A stretch of 64,000 bases of DNA from JBBRYW01 sp038253945 (GCA_038253945.1 JBBSGR010000007.1:1-64000); one strand, 5' to 3'; shown: positions 54,991 to 63,652, counted from the first letter of the stretch. The notes: generated by a model not told the origin, from the sequence alone. Made by a program: numbers and translations.

Positions 54991-56048
54991 TGGGCCAAAA
55001 AATTCATCCGGGCGGGATGCGCATCGGCGTCATCCACGACTGGAAATCGAACTGGTACACGGGCACGAAGGACTTCCCCGCCTACCTGCTCGAGGACATC
55101 AAGATCCGCCGCCACATCAACGGCAAGCTCTCGCATGCCGGCCTGTCCGACATCCTGATCCGCAAGGACAAGCAGCGGATCACCGTCGACATCTTCACTG
55201 CCCGGCCGGGGATCGTGATCGGCAAGTCGGGCGTCGAGGTCGATGCGCTCCGCAAGGAGCTGCACGCCCTGACGCAGAAGAACGTCCACATCAACATCAA
55301 CGAGATCAAGCGGCCCGAGCTCGACGCGAAGCTCGTCGCCCAATCGATCGCCGAGCAGCTCGAGAACCGCGTCAGCTTTCGGCGCGCGATGAAGCGTTCG
55401 CTCGCCTCGGCTATCCGCTCGGGCGCGCAGGGAATCAAGATCGTCTGCGGCGGCCGCCTCGGCGGCGGGGAGATGAGCCGCTCCGAGGCGTACTCCGAGG
55501 GCCGTGTGCCGCTGCACACGATCAGAGCCGACATCGACTACGGCTTCGTCGAGGCGAAGACGACGTTCGGTCGGATCGGGGTCAAAGTCTGGATCAACAA
55601 GGGCGAGATCATGCCGGAGGGCTTCGAGGGCATGACCCGAGGCGACGGCCGTCTGGGCGACCAGGATCAGGCGCGCCGCCGCGGCGGCGTTACCGAGGGC
55701 CTCGGCGCCTCGAGGGAGTCGAGCCGTGGCCGCTCGGGCGACCGCGAGGGCCTCGGCCCCGTGCGGCGCCGCGGCGAGGGCCGCGGACGCGGCGGCGGAA
55801 CCCGCCCCTCGGGGGCCGGGGATCGCGCGCGCGCGCAGTCGGGCGTGGAGCGCCCGCGTACCGACGAGGCCGCCCGCTCGGCCGAGGGGCGCACCCAGCC
55901 GGTGATCGAGCCGCAGGTCGAGTCCGCACCCGCCCCGGTCGTCGACGCGCCCGACACGACGACGCCGAAGACGATACAGGAGGACCCGACGAAGCTCGAG
56001 AGCTCGGGCGACGCGAGCCGGGAGTCCGGCGGCGGAGGGAATGGCTAG
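54990..56048 (+). CDS. rpsC: 30S ribosomal protein S3 with long C-terminal extension
   Basis: 352 residues. The normal S3 part (GQKIHPGGMRIGVIHDWKSN, the KH motif GIVIGKSGVEVDALRKEL, IDYGFVEAKTTFGRIGVKVW) ends near residue 215. The remaining 135 or so residues are Arg/Gly-rich and then acidic-Pro-rich, without known fold. GTG 54990 overlaps the rplV TAG; GGAAGG precedes. Confidence 0.95.
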   Translation: MGQKIHPGGMRIGVIHDWKSNWYTGTKDFPAYLLEDIKIRRHINGKLSHAGLSDILIRKDKQRITVDIFTARPGIVIGKSGVEVDALRKELHALTQKNVHININEIKRPELDAKLVAQSIAEQLENRVSFRRAMKRSLASAIRSGAQGIKIVCGGRLGGGEMSRSEAYSEGRVPLHTIRADIDYGFVEAKTTFGRIGVKVWINKGEIMPEGFEGMTRGDGRLGDQDQARRRGGVTEGLGASRESSRGRSGDREGLGPVRRRGEGRGRGGGTRPSGAGDRARAQSGVERPRTDEAARSAEGRTQPVIEPQVESAPAPVVDAPDTTTPKTIQEDPTKLESSGDASRESGGGGNG

Positions 56049-56470
56049 TGCTCCTCCCGCGCAAGACGAAGTTTCGCAAGGTTCACCGGGGGCGGCGCGC
56101 CGGCCTCGCCAAAGGTCAGACGGCCGTCCACTACGGCGACTTCGGGCTCAAGTCGCTCGAGGCGGCGTGGGTGACCAACCGCCAGATCGAGGCGGCCCGG
56201 ATCGCGATGACGCGCAAGATCAAGCGTGGCGGTAAGGTGTGGATCAACGTCTTCCCGGACAAGTCGGTGACGCAGAAGCCGGCCGAGACGCGCATGGGCT
56301 CGGGTAAGGGCTCGCCGGAACACTGGGTCGCGGTCGTCAAGCCGGGGCGCGTCATGTTCGAGCTGGCCGGCGTCCCCGAGCCGCTCGCACGCGAGGCACT
56401 GCGGCTTGCAGGCTCGAAGTTGCCGGTGAAGACGAAATTCGTGAAGCGCGAGGCTGACCTCTTCGACTAG
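56048..56470 (+). CDS. rplP: 50S ribosomal protein L16
   Basis: 140 residues; LLPRKTKFRKVHRGRRAGLA, GKVWINVFPDKSVTQKPAET and MGSGKGSPEHWVAVVKPGR. GTG overlaps the rpsC TAG. Confidence 0.96.
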   Translation: MLLPRKTKFRKVHRGRRAGLAKGQTAVHYGDFGLKSLEAAWVTNRQIEAARIAMTRKIKRGGKVWINVFPDKSVTQKPAETRMGSGKGSPEHWVAVVKPGRVMFELAGVPEPLAREALRLAGSKLPVKTKFVKREADLFD

Positions 56471-56478
56471 GAGTGGAG

Positions 56479-56679
56479 ATGAAGGCAAAAGAATTACGAG
56501 ATCTGACCGATGACGAGCTGGAGCACCGGTTGGAGGAGCGCCGTCAGGAGCTCTTCAACCTTCGCTTCCAGGCCGGCACGGGCGCGCTCGAGAACACAGC
56601 GCGCCTGACTGGCGCAAAGCGCGACGTCGCCCGCATCCTGACCGTCCAGACCGAGCGCATCACCCGCCGGGAGAGGTAA
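56479..56679 (+). CDS. rpmC: 50S ribosomal protein L29
   Basis: 66 residues; AKELRDLTDDELEHRLEERR, ELFNLRFQAGTGALENTARL. AGGAG lies 5 nt before ATG 56479; an in-frame GTG 6 nt upstream is less likely. Confidence 0.95.
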   Translation: MKAKELRDLTDDELEHRLEERRQELFNLRFQAGTGALENTARLTGAKRDVARILTVQTERITRRER

Positions 56680-56684
56680 CGCGA

Positions 56685-57269
56685 ATGACCAAAGAGACCA
56701 AGCCAACCGAGGAAGCCAGCGAGCAGTCCGCCGCCGCGGTGGACGCGCCCGTGCCGGCAGTTCCGGCCGATGACGCTCCGGTTACCGACGCCGACGCGCA
56801 ATCCGACGCCGAGGCGCCTGCAGCCGACACCTCCCCGAGCGCCGAGGCTTCCCCGATCGACCCTCCCGCGGCCGAAGCTTCAGCCGCCGAAGCTCCTCGG
56901 GAGGTTCGGCGTCCCAAGAAGCGCCTGCCCCGGCCGCTACGGCGCCAGCGACCCGCGGTGAGGCGAGAGAAGCCGGCGAGCCGCCGGCCGATCGTCCGTC
57001 TGCCCAAACCCGAGGGAGAGCGTGGTCGAACTCAGGAGCGTCGCGGGGTCGTCGTCTCGAGTGCGATGGACAAGACGATCGTCGTGAAGGTCGACACGAT
57101 CAAGGCGCACCGGCGCTACAAGAAGGTCGTTCGCCGCTCGAGCAAGTATCACGCTCACGACGAGCAGAACGCTGCAAAGGTCGGAGACCTCGTCCGCATC
57201 GTCGAGACGCGACCGCTGTCGAAGACCAAGACCTGGCGCCTGGCAGAAATCGTCGAGGCGGCGAGGTAG
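56685..57269 (+). CDS. rpsQ: 30S ribosomal protein S17 with long N-terminal extension
   Basis: 194 residues, more than twice the usual 80-90. The S17 core is at the C-terminus (RRGVVVSSAMDKTIVVKVDT, HRRYKKVVRRSSKYHAHDEQ, VGDLVRIVETRPLSKTKTW). Before it lie about 70 Ala/Pro/Glu/Asp-rich residues and then an Arg/Lys/Pro-rich stretch of about 40. ATG 56685 is 5 nt after rpmC; a start nearer the core with a Shine-Dalgarno was not found, so the extension is probably made. Confidence 0.92.
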   Translation: MTKETKPTEEASEQSAAAVDAPVPAVPADDAPVTDADAQSDAEAPAADTSPSAEASPIDPPAAEASAAEAPREVRRPKKRLPRPLRRQRPAVRREKPASRRPIVRLPKPEGERGRTQERRGVVVSSAMDKTIVVKVDTIKAHRRYKKVVRRSSKYHAHDEQNAAKVGDLVRIVETRPLSKTKTWRLAEIVEAAR

Positions 57270-57273
57270 GGCG

Positions 57274-57642
57274 ATGATCCAGCAGGAATCTCGACTACGG
57301 GTCGCGGACAACACGGGTGCTCGGACGCTCCTTTGCATCCGTGTCATGGGCGGCTCGCACCGCCGCTACGCGCACGTCGGCGACATCATCGTCGGTACCG
57401 TGAAGACGGCGACTCCGCAGGGCACGGTCAAGAAGGGTGAAGTCGTGCGCGCCGTCGTCGTGCGGACGAAGAAGCCCTTCGGCCGGAACGACGGCAGCCA
57501 GATTGCCTTCGACGAGAACGCAGCCGTCATCATCGACGGCCAGCGTAACCCGCGCGGCACGCGGATCTTCGGCCCCGTCGCGCGCGAGTTGCGTGAGAAG
57601 AACTTCATGAAAATCGTGAGTCTTGCCCCGGAGGTGCTGTGA
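57274..57642 (+). CDS. rplN: 50S ribosomal protein L14
   Basis: 122 residues, standard; MIQQESRLRVADNTGARTLL, GTVKKGEVVRAVVVRTKKPF, NPRGTRIFGPVARELR. Confidence 0.97.
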   Translation: MIQQESRLRVADNTGARTLLCIRVMGGSHRRYAHVGDIIVGTVKTATPQGTVKKGEVVRAVVVRTKKPFGRNDGSQIAFDENAAVIIDGQRNPRGTRIFGPVARELREKNFMKIVSLAPEVL

Positions 57643-58013
57643 TGGCTCAGACGATGAGAATCAAGAAGGGCGATCTCGTCCAGGTCCTGAGCGGTAAGGA
57701 CCGCGGCAAGCAAGGCCGCGTCCTCGAGTCGCTGCCGGGTAAGCGTCGCGTGATCGTCGAGAACCTCAATCTCGTGAAGAGGCACACGAAGCCGCGCCCG
57801 ATCTCCAACTCCAGCCGCATGGGTCAGCAGCAGATGACTCCCGGGGGCGTGATCGCCCGGCCCGCTCCGCTGCCGGTATCGAACGTCATGATCGTCTGCC
57901 CGACGTGCAGGCGTGCGACGCGGATCGGGATCGAGTTCAAGGAGTTCAAGGGCTCCCGTCGCCGCATTCGCGTGTGTCGCCGCGCCGACTGCGGCCAGGA
58001 GATCGACAGATGA
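57642..58013 (+). CDS. rplX: 50S ribosomal protein L24
   Basis: 123 residues; KOW motif MRIKKGDLVQVLSGKDRGKQ and VIVENLNLVKRHTKP. Four cysteines at the C-terminal half (CPTC and CRRADC) may form a zinc site as in some actinobacterial L24. ATG 57642 overlaps the rplN stop. Confidence 0.95.
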   Translation: MAQTMRIKKGDLVQVLSGKDRGKQGRVLESLPGKRRVIVENLNLVKRHTKPRPISNSSRMGQQQMTPGGVIARPAPLPVSNVMIVCPTCRRATRIGIEFKEFKGSRRRIRVCRRADCGQEIDR

Positions 58014-58057
58014 TGTCGGGGCCGTCGCTCGTGATCTGTCCGGTAGGTGACTGCTAG
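58013..58057 (+). CDS. relay ORF bridging rplX and rplE (14 residues)
   Basis: ATG 58013 overlaps the rplX TGA (TGATG); TAG 58055-58057 overlaps the rplE GTG (TAGTG). Peptide MSGPSLVICPVGDC. It fills the whole 43-nt gap exactly. Confidence 0.45.
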   Translation: MSGPSLVICPVGDC

Positions 58058-58662
58058 TGGCCCGCGCGCGCAAAAAGGACGACGGCGGCGGGGGAAACGG
58101 CTACGTGCCGCGCCTCAAGACGCGTTACGAGCAGGAGCTCCGCGGCGAGCTCAAGGAGCAGCTCGAGCTCGCGTCGGTGATGCAGGTGCCGCGCGTCAGC
58201 AAGATCACGCTGAACATGGGCGTGGGGGAGGCGAAGACGGATGCGAAGGCGCTGGACTCCGCGACTGCCGAGCTGAGCACGATCGCCGGGCAGCGAGCGC
58301 AGATCCGGCGTGCGCGAAAATCGATCGCGAGCTTCAAGCTTCGCGAGGGCATGCCGATCGGCGCGCGCGTCACGCTCCGTGGGACGAGAATGTACGAGTT
58401 CCTCGACCGGCTCGTCTCGGTCGCGCTTCCACGGATCCGAGACTTCCGCGGGCTGAATCCGGGCTCGTTCGACGGGCGCGGCAACTACTCGCTCGGGATC
58501 CGCGAGCAGATCATCTTTCCCGAGATCGACTACGACGACGTCGCGACGGTTCGCGGCCTCGACGTGGCGATCACGACCACGGCGACGACGGACGACCAGG
58601 CCTTCGCGCTCCTGCGCGGGCTCGGCCTACCGTTCGCCGCAGAAGGAGGAAGTACCAACTAG
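58057..58662 (+). CDS. rplE: 50S ribosomal protein L5
   Basis: 201 residues; VPRVSKITLNMGVGEAKTDA, FKLREGMPIGARVTLRGTRM, NYSLGIREQIIFPEIDYDDV. Short charged N-terminal extension. GTG overlaps the relay stop; no strong Shine-Dalgarno (GGTAGGTG at distance). Confidence 0.96.
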   Translation: MARARKKDDGGGGNGYVPRLKTRYEQELRGELKEQLELASVMQVPRVSKITLNMGVGEAKTDAKALDSATAELSTIAGQRAQIRRARKSIASFKLREGMPIGARVTLRGTRMYEFLDRLVSVALPRIRDFRGLNPGSFDGRGNYSLGIREQIIFPEIDYDDVATVRGLDVAITTTATTDDQAFALLRGLGLPFAAEGGSTN

Positions 58663-58847
58663 TGGCCAAGAAGTCATTGATCGCCAAGGCGGCGCGCCCG
58701 CAGCGCTTCAAGGTGCGGGAGTACACGCGCTGCAACCGCTGCGGTAGACCCCGTGCCGTGTTCCGCAAGTTCGGGCTGTGCCGGATCTGCCTGCGCGAGC
58801 TTGCGCACCAGGGCGCGGTCCCCGGGATGACGAAGAGCTCGTGGTAG
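58662..58847 (+). CDS. rpsN: 30S ribosomal protein S14, zinc-binding type Z
   Basis: 61 residues; cysteines 24, 27, 40 and 43 (CNRCG and CRIC) form the zinc ribbon. GTG overlaps the rplE TAG. Confidence 0.96.
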   Translation: MAKKSLIAKAARPQRFKVREYTRCNRCGRPRAVFRKFGLCRICLRELAHQGAVPGMTKSSW

Positions 58848-58857
58848 GGAGAGCCAG

Positions 58858-59289
58858 ATGCTGACCGATCCGATCGCAGACATGCTCACGCGCATCCGCA
58901 ACGCCAACAAGGCGATGCACGACACGGCCCAGATGCCGACCTCCCGCATAAAGGAGTCGATCGCGCGCATCCTCAAGGACGAGGGGTACATCGCCGGTTG
59001 CCACGTCGAGAAAGGAGCGGACCGAAAGGGCCCCGCAGGAGAGCCCGACCCGCTCAGCTACGACATTCTCGTGATCGAGCTGAAGTTCGGCCGCAACCGC
59101 GAGCGGGTCATCACCGACCTCCGCCGCATCTCGAAGCCGGGACGCCGCATCTACGCGGGGAAGGATCGCCTGCCGCGCGTCCTCGGCGGCCTGGGCACCG
59201 CTATCCTGTCCACCTCCACGGGCCTCGTCACGAGCCGGACAGCGCAGGAGCGCGGGATCGGTGGCGAGGTCATTTGTCATATCTGGTGA
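58858..59289 (+). CDS. rpsH: 30S ribosomal protein S8
   Basis: 143 residues; MLTDPIADMLTRIRNANKAM, RRISKPGRRIYAGKDRLPRV, LGTAILSTSTGLVTSRTAQE. In E. coli S8 represses the spc operon. Confidence 0.96.
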   Translation: MLTDPIADMLTRIRNANKAMHDTAQMPTSRIKESIARILKDEGYIAGCHVEKGADRKGPAGEPDPLSYDILVIELKFGRNRERVITDLRRISKPGRRIYAGKDRLPRVLGGLGTAILSTSTGLVTSRTAQERGIGGEVICHIW

Positions 59290-59329
59290 AGACCTGACGG
59301 TTTTCGCCGGCGGGAGAGACTGAAGAGCA

Positions 59330-59863
59330 ATGAGCCGGATTGGAAAGAGGCCGATCGAAGTTCCGAGCAGTGTGTCTGTGGCGCTGGCCCCTGGCCGGGT
59401 TACGGTGAACGGGCCTCTTGGCGAGCTCGAGCAGGCAGTCCCGACTCGCATGCAGATCGCGCAGGCCGAAGGCGAGTTGTCCGTCACTCGGCCGAGCGAG
59501 CGCAGCGAGGATCGCGCGCTTCACGGGCTGACGCGGACGCTCGTCGCGAACATGGTCGAGGGCGTCACGAAGGGGTTCGAGAAGCGGCTCGAGCTGCAGG
59601 GTGTCGGCTACCGCGCAGCATTGCGCGGAACCGCTCTGGAGCTCAACGTCGGTTATTCCCACTCGGTTGTGATGCAGCCGCGTGACGGGATCGAGTTCGA
59701 GGTGCCCGCGCCCAATCAAATCGTCGTCAAGGGAATCGACAAGCAGCAGGTCGGCCAGACGGCCGCAGAGGTGCGCTCCGTGCGACCGCCCGAGCCGTAC
59801 AAGGGGAAGGGCATCCGCTACCAGGGCGAGTACGTGAGGCGGAAGGTAGGTAAGCGCGCCTGA
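59330..59863 (+). CDS. rplF: 50S ribosomal protein L6
   Basis: 177 residues; MSRIGKRPIEVPSSVSVALA, KRLELQGVGYRAALRGTALE, PYKGKGIRYQGEYVRRKVGK. The 40-nt gap before it has no complete relay ORF. The last 17 nt including the stop are repeated 113 bp downstream before rplR. Confidence 0.96.
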   Translation: MSRIGKRPIEVPSSVSVALAPGRVTVNGPLGELEQAVPTRMQIAQAEGELSVTRPSERSEDRALHGLTRTLVANMVEGVTKGFEKRLELQGVGYRAALRGTALELNVGYSHSVVMQPRDGIEFEVPAPNQIVVKGIDKQQVGQTAAEVRSVRPPEPYKGKGIRYQGEYVRRKVGKRA

Positions 59864-59978
59864 TGCTGGCTCTTGACTCCGCTCTTCGTAGCGAGGGAAC
59901 CTCCCGGTTCCCCCGAACCCCCTCCACCGGTCCGCTCTTGCGGACGGGCGGCTTCGCCGCCGGCAAGCGCGCCTGATG
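59849..59978. repeat. direct repeat of the rplF/rplR junction flanking an insertion
   Basis: GGTAAGCGCGCCTGATG (59849-59865) and GGCAAGCGCGCCTGATG (59962-59978) differ at one of 17 bases. Both include a stop/start overlap. Period 113 = 3n+2. Inside lies the hairpin element at 59895-59913 (GGGAACCTCCCGGTTCCCC), shared with the rplK-rplA insertion. Confidence 0.85.
59863..59976 (+). CDS. relay ORF bridging rplF and rplR (37 residues)
   Basis: ATG overlaps the rplF TGA and its TGA overlaps the rplR ATG (both TGATG). The peptide ends FAAGKRA, repeating the L6 C-terminus VGKRA. Open across the whole insertion, including the hairpins GTCCGC/GCGGAC and GGCGGC/GCCGCC. Probably a translational bridge. 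Confidence 0.5.
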   Translation: MLALDSALRSEGTSRFPRTPSTGPLLRTGGFAAGKRA

Positions 59979-60332
59979 GTCGCGCTGACCAAGCCGATGG
60001 CCCGCGCTCGCCGGCACCGCCGTGTCCGCGGCCGCATCTCGGGCACGGCCGAGCGGCCGCGTCTCGTCGTCTTCCGCTCGAACAAGGGCATCTCGTGCCA
60101 GCTCGTCGACGATCTCGAGGGCCGGACGCTGGCCTCCGCCAGCTGGACCAACCTCAAGAAGTCGTTCAAGGGCACGAAGATCGAGCAGGCGACGGAGGTT
60201 GGCAAGCTGCTGGCCGCGCAGGCCGGAAAGGCTGAGATCGAGCGCCTCGTCTTCGATCGCGCTGGTTACCTGTACCACGGGCGAGTGAAGGCCCTGGCCG
60301 ACGGCGCGCGAGAGGGAGGCTTGAGGTTCTGA
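59976..60332 (+). CDS. rplR: 50S ribosomal protein L18
   Basis: 118 residues; RARRHRRVRGRISGTAERPR, RLVVFRSNKGISCQLVDD, FDRAGYLYHGRVKALADGAR. ATG overlaps the relay stop; no separate Shine-Dalgarno is clear. Confidence 0.95.
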   Translation: MVALTKPMARARRHRRVRGRISGTAERPRLVVFRSNKGISCQLVDDLEGRTLASASWTNLKKSFKGTKIEQATEVGKLLAAQAGKAEIERLVFDRAGYLYHGRVKALADGAREGGLRF

Positions 60333-60958
60333 TGGCGACCAACGTTGCGGAGTCGAGGGAGCTCAAGGAGCGCGTGGTCGAGATCAATCGCGTCGCCAAG
60401 GTCGTCAAGGGCGGCAGGCGGTTCTCGTTCACGGCGCTCGTCGTGATCGGCGACGAGGTCGACCGCGTCGGGGTCGGCTACGGCAAGGCGCGCGAAGTCC
60501 CGCTCGCGATCTCCAAGGCGGTCGATGACGCGAAGAAGAACCTGTTCCAGGTGCCGAAGCACGGCACGACGATCACGCATGAGGTGCTCGGGCGCTTCTC
60601 GGCCGCGCGCGTCATGCTGCGGCCGGCGAGCGAGGGGACGGGCGTGATCGCAGGAGGCGGCGTTCGCGCCGTGCTCGAGCTTGCAGGCATCCGGGACATC
60701 CTCGCGAAAAGCCTCGGCACGACGAATCCGATCAACATGGCCAAGGCGACCGTGCAGGGCCTGCAGAGCCTACGGCGTCCCGCGGAGGTCGCAGCGAGCC
60801 GCGGCCTCGCAATCCGGGACGTGCTCCCGCTGCCGGCGAAGCGCGCCGAGGAGCAGGAGGAGACGGCTGAACCGGCGCGGCCCGAGCTCGTGAGCGACGC
60901 TCCGGCGGGCCGGGCTGAGGAGACCGATGGCGAAGATTCTGATCACGCAGGTTCGTAG
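60332..60958 (+). CDS. rpsE: 30S ribosomal protein S5 with acidic C-terminal tail
   Basis: 208 residues; ALVVIGDEVDRVGVGYGKAR, PASEGTGVIAGGGVRAVLEL, GTTNPINMAKATVQGLQSLR. The last 45 residues are acidic and extra. The rpmD gene starts 32 nt inside its 3' end. Confidence 0.96.
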   Translation: MATNVAESRELKERVVEINRVAKVVKGGRRFSFTALVVIGDEVDRVGVGYGKAREVPLAISKAVDDAKKNLFQVPKHGTTITHEVLGRFSAARVMLRPASEGTGVIAGGGVRAVLELAGIRDILAKSLGTTNPINMAKATVQGLQSLRRPAEVAASRGLAIRDVLPLPAKRAEEQEETAEPARPELVSDAPAGRAEETDGEDSDHAGS

Positions 60959-61115
60959 CCAGATCGGACAGAGCGAGCGCCACCGCGGCACGCTGCGGGC
61001 GCTCGGTCTGGGCAAGATCGGCCGGACCGCAGAGCACGCGGAGAGCCCGCAGCTCGCCGGTATGCTGAGAAAGGTCCGCCATCTCGTTCGAGTTGAGAGC
61101 GCTGGGAGCAGCTGA
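60927..61115 (+). CDS. rpmD: 50S ribosomal protein L30
   Basis: 62 residues; MAKILITQVRSQIGQSERHR, LGLGKIGRTAEHAESPQLAG. ATG 60927 lies inside rpsE (32-nt overlap), so the S5 tail and the L30 N-terminus share DNA in different frames. Confidence 0.94.
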   Translation: MAKILITQVRSQIGQSERHRGTLRALGLGKIGRTAEHAESPQLAGMLRKVRHLVRVESAGSS

Positions 61116-61747
61116 TGCCCGACGAGCTGAACCTTTCCAACCTCAAGCCCGCGAGCCCTCGCCGGAACCGCAAGCGCATCGGCCGCGGACAGGGCTCTGG
61201 CAAGGGCCGCTACTCCGGTCGGGGTCTCAAGGGCCAGAAGTCGCGCTCGGGCTCGCACAAGATGCGCGCCGGCTTCGAGGGCGGGCAGATGCCCGTCTAC
61301 ATGCGGCTCGGCAAGCAGCGAGGCGCGACCTCGGCCGATGCAATGCCGATCGGCCCGCACCGGACGTCGACGATTCCGGTCAACGTGCGCGATCTCGACC
61401 GCTTCGACGACGGTGCGGAGGTGACAGTCGACGCACTCGTCTCGGCGGGCCTGATCAAGAACACGCGCACCGACGTCAAGATCCTGGGAGAGGGGGAGCT
61501 GAAGAAGCGGCTGACCGTCGTGGCCCACCGCTTCTCTGCGACCGCCCGCGAGAAGATCGAGGCGGCAGGCGGAACGGTGCAGGCGCTTCGCGACGACGAG
61601 TCGGTCCGGCCGCGAGGCAAGAAGGCGCGCCGCCGCGACCAGGCCGCGGCGAAGAGAGCGTCACGCGCGACGGCTGCGGCGGCCCCGGACGAGGCAGTCG
61701 ACGCCGAGCCGGAAGGCGCGGCCAAGGCCGCGGAGGGAGAAGGGTAG
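61115..61747 (+). CDS. rplO: 50S ribosomal protein L15
   Basis: 210 residues; LKPASPRRNRKRIGRGQGSG, GRGLKGQKSRSGSHKMRAGF. The last 45 or so residues (Lys/Arg then Ala/Glu) exceed the family core. ATG overlaps the rpmD stop (TGATG). Confidence 0.95.
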   Translation: MPDELNLSNLKPASPRRNRKRIGRGQGSGKGRYSGRGLKGQKSRSGSHKMRAGFEGGQMPVYMRLGKQRGATSADAMPIGPHRTSTIPVNVRDLDRFDDGAEVTVDALVSAGLIKNTRTDVKILGEGELKKRLTVVAHRFSATAREKIEAAGGTVQALRDDESVRPRGKKARRRDQAAAKRASRATAAAAPDEAVDAEPEGAAKAAEGEG

Positions 61748-61751
61748 GGGG

Positions 61752-63005
61752 ATGTTCTCCTGGCTCAGCAACGCCTGGCGTGTACCCGAGCTTCGCCGCC
61801 GCGTCCTCTTCACGGGCCTGATCCTCGCGATCTATCGCCTGGGCTCGTGGATGCCCGCACCCGGGGTCGACTCGGGCACGATCAAGAATTACTTCTCGAG
61901 CCGGGGCGGCACGATTCTCGGCCTCCTGAACCTGTTCTCAGGCGGCGCCCTGTCGCAGTTCGCCATCTTCGCGCTCGGGATCATGCCGTACGTGACGGCA
62001 TCGATCATCCTGCAGCTTCTGACGGTCGTCATGCCGCGCCTCGAGCAGCTGCAGAAGGAGGGCGAGTCCGGCTACGCGAAGATCAACCAGTACACCCGCT
62101 ATCTGACGGTGGTGCTCGCGGTCGCGCAGTCGACGGGCTATGCGATCCTCTTTCAGCGGCAGCACGTCCTGCAGGCGAACGTCGGCCGGATGCTCCTGAT
62201 CATCCTCACTCTCACCGCCGGTACGACACTCCTCATGTGGCTCGGCGAGCTGATCACGAAGCGGGGCGTCGGAAACGGGATCTCCCTCCTGATCTTCGCC
62301 TCGATCCTCGCCCGCATGCCCGTCGGGATTCAATCGCTCGTCAACGGCGGCGCGACGGAGAAGCTCTTCTTCCCGATCCTCGCGCTCGCCATCATCGCGG
62401 CCATCGTCTTCATCCAGGAGGGGCAGCGCCGGATTCCCATTCAGTACGCGAAGCGCATGGTGGGGCGGAGGCAGACCACAGGCGGCGCGACCTACATGCC
62501 GCTGCGGGTGAACATGGCGGGCGTGATCCCGGTCATCTTCGCCGCGGCCATCATGGCGTTCCCGCCGACCGTCGGTACGTACTTTCCGCAGACGCAGGGC
62601 TTCGTCCAGAACCACTTCCAGCCGAACAACATTCCCTACCTCGTCATTCAGGGCCTGCTGATCATCGTCTTCACCTACTTCTACACGGCCGTTCAGTTCA
62701 ACCCCGTCGATCAGGCAGACAACTTACGCAAGCAAGGCGGCTACATCCCGGGGATCAGACCGGGGCCGCCAACAGCGGCCTACCTCGATCGTGTCCTGGC
62801 TCGGCTGACCCTGCCGGGAGCGCTGTACCTCGCGGTCGTGGCCACCTTGCCGAGTATCTTCATCTACTTCTTCGGCTTTTCGCAAGCCCTTCGCTCTGCG
62901 CTCGGCGGCACGTCGCTCCTGATCGTCGTCGGGGTCGCGCTCGACACGATGCGGCAGATGGAGTCGCAGATGATGATGCGCTCCTACGAAGGCTTCCTCA
63001 AGTAG
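61752..63005 (+). CDS. secY: preprotein translocase subunit SecY
   Basis: 417 residues, ten membrane segments; channel of the Sec translocon. Typical pieces: RVLFTGLILAIYRLGSWMPA, IMPYVTASIILQLLTVVMPR, GNGISLLIFASILARMP, LPLRVNMAGVIPVIFA-type segment, and the C-terminal MRQMESQMMMRSYEGFLK. Starts 4 nt after rplO. Confidence 0.97.
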   Translation: MFSWLSNAWRVPELRRRVLFTGLILAIYRLGSWMPAPGVDSGTIKNYFSSRGGTILGLLNLFSGGALSQFAIFALGIMPYVTASIILQLLTVVMPRLEQLQKEGESGYAKINQYTRYLTVVLAVAQSTGYAILFQRQHVLQANVGRMLLIILTLTAGTTLLMWLGELITKRGVGNGISLLIFASILARMPVGIQSLVNGGATEKLFFPILALAIIAAIVFIQEGQRRIPIQYAKRMVGRRQTTGGATYMPLRVNMAGVIPVIFAAAIMAFPPTVGTYFPQTQGFVQNHFQPNNIPYLVIQGLLIIVFTYFYTAVQFNPVDQADNLRKQGGYIPGIRPGPPTAAYLDRVLARLTLPGALYLAVVATLPSIFIYFFGFSQALRSALGGTSLLIVVGVALDTMRQMESQMMMRSYEGFLK

Positions 63006-63019
63006 GGGGCCATCCCGCC

Positions 63020-63652
63020 GTGAACATCCTTCTCCTCGGCCCACAGGGTTCCGGTAAAGGAACCCAGGCGAAGCGCATCGCCGCGGACTACGCCGTTGCC
63101 CATATCGCAACGGGAGACATGTTGCGCGCCGCGATCGGCGCCCAGACGGAGCTCGGCAAGCGCGTGCAGCCGATTCTCGAGGTGGGAGGGCTCGTTCCGG
63201 ACGCGCTGATGATCGAGCTGATTCGCGAGCGCCTCGACTCGGAAGACGCCGCACAGGGGTTCATTCTCGACGGCTTCCCACGCACGATGCCCCAGGCGAG
63301 CGCGCTCGACGACATGCTGCGCGAGATCCGGCGCGAGCTCTCCGTCGTCTTCGCGCTGCAGCTGTCGGACGACGAATGCTTTGCGCGGCTCTCGAAGCGC
63401 GCGCAAGTCGAGGGCCGGGCCGACGACACGCCCGAGGCGATTCGCACGCGGCTCGAGCTGTACCACCGGGAGACCGAGCCGCTGGTCGAGCACTACCGCA
63501 CGCAGGGCAACCTCGTCGGGATCCACGGCGGGCGCTCCGTCGACTCGGTCTTCGCCGAGATCCAGGAAGCGCTGGAGCAGATCGGGAGAAGGCTGAGCTG
63601 CGACGGAGCACGAAGCTCGCTCGGCGTTCCCACGGCGAGACTGGACGCCTAG
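63020..63652 (+). CDS. adk: adenylate kinase
   Basis: 210 residues; interconverts AMP+ATP and 2 ADP. P-loop GPQGSGKGTQAKRIA, AMP site HIATGDMLRAAIG and LDGFPRTMPQA, short lid KRAQVEGRADDTPEAIRTRL without zinc cysteines (short-form Adk). The last 25 residues after the usual C-terminus are low-complexity. GTG 63020 lies 14 nt after secY. The TAG overlaps the relay ORF. Confidence 0.95.
   Translation: MNILLLGPQGSGKGTQAKRIAADYAVAHIATGDMLRAAIGAQTELGKRVQPILEVGGLVPDALMIELIRERLDSEDAAQGFILDGFPRTMPQASALDDMLREIRRELSVVFALQLSDDECFARLSKRAQVEGRADDTPEAIRTRLELYHRETEPLVEHYRTQGNLVGIHGGRSVDSVFAEIQEALEQIGRRLSCDGARSSLGVPTARLDA

Noticed and set aside
59290..59329. Relay ORF between rpsH and rplF
   Set aside because: A GTG overlaps the rpsH stop but the frame closes after three codons and nothing leads into rplF, so this gap does not follow the relay pattern.
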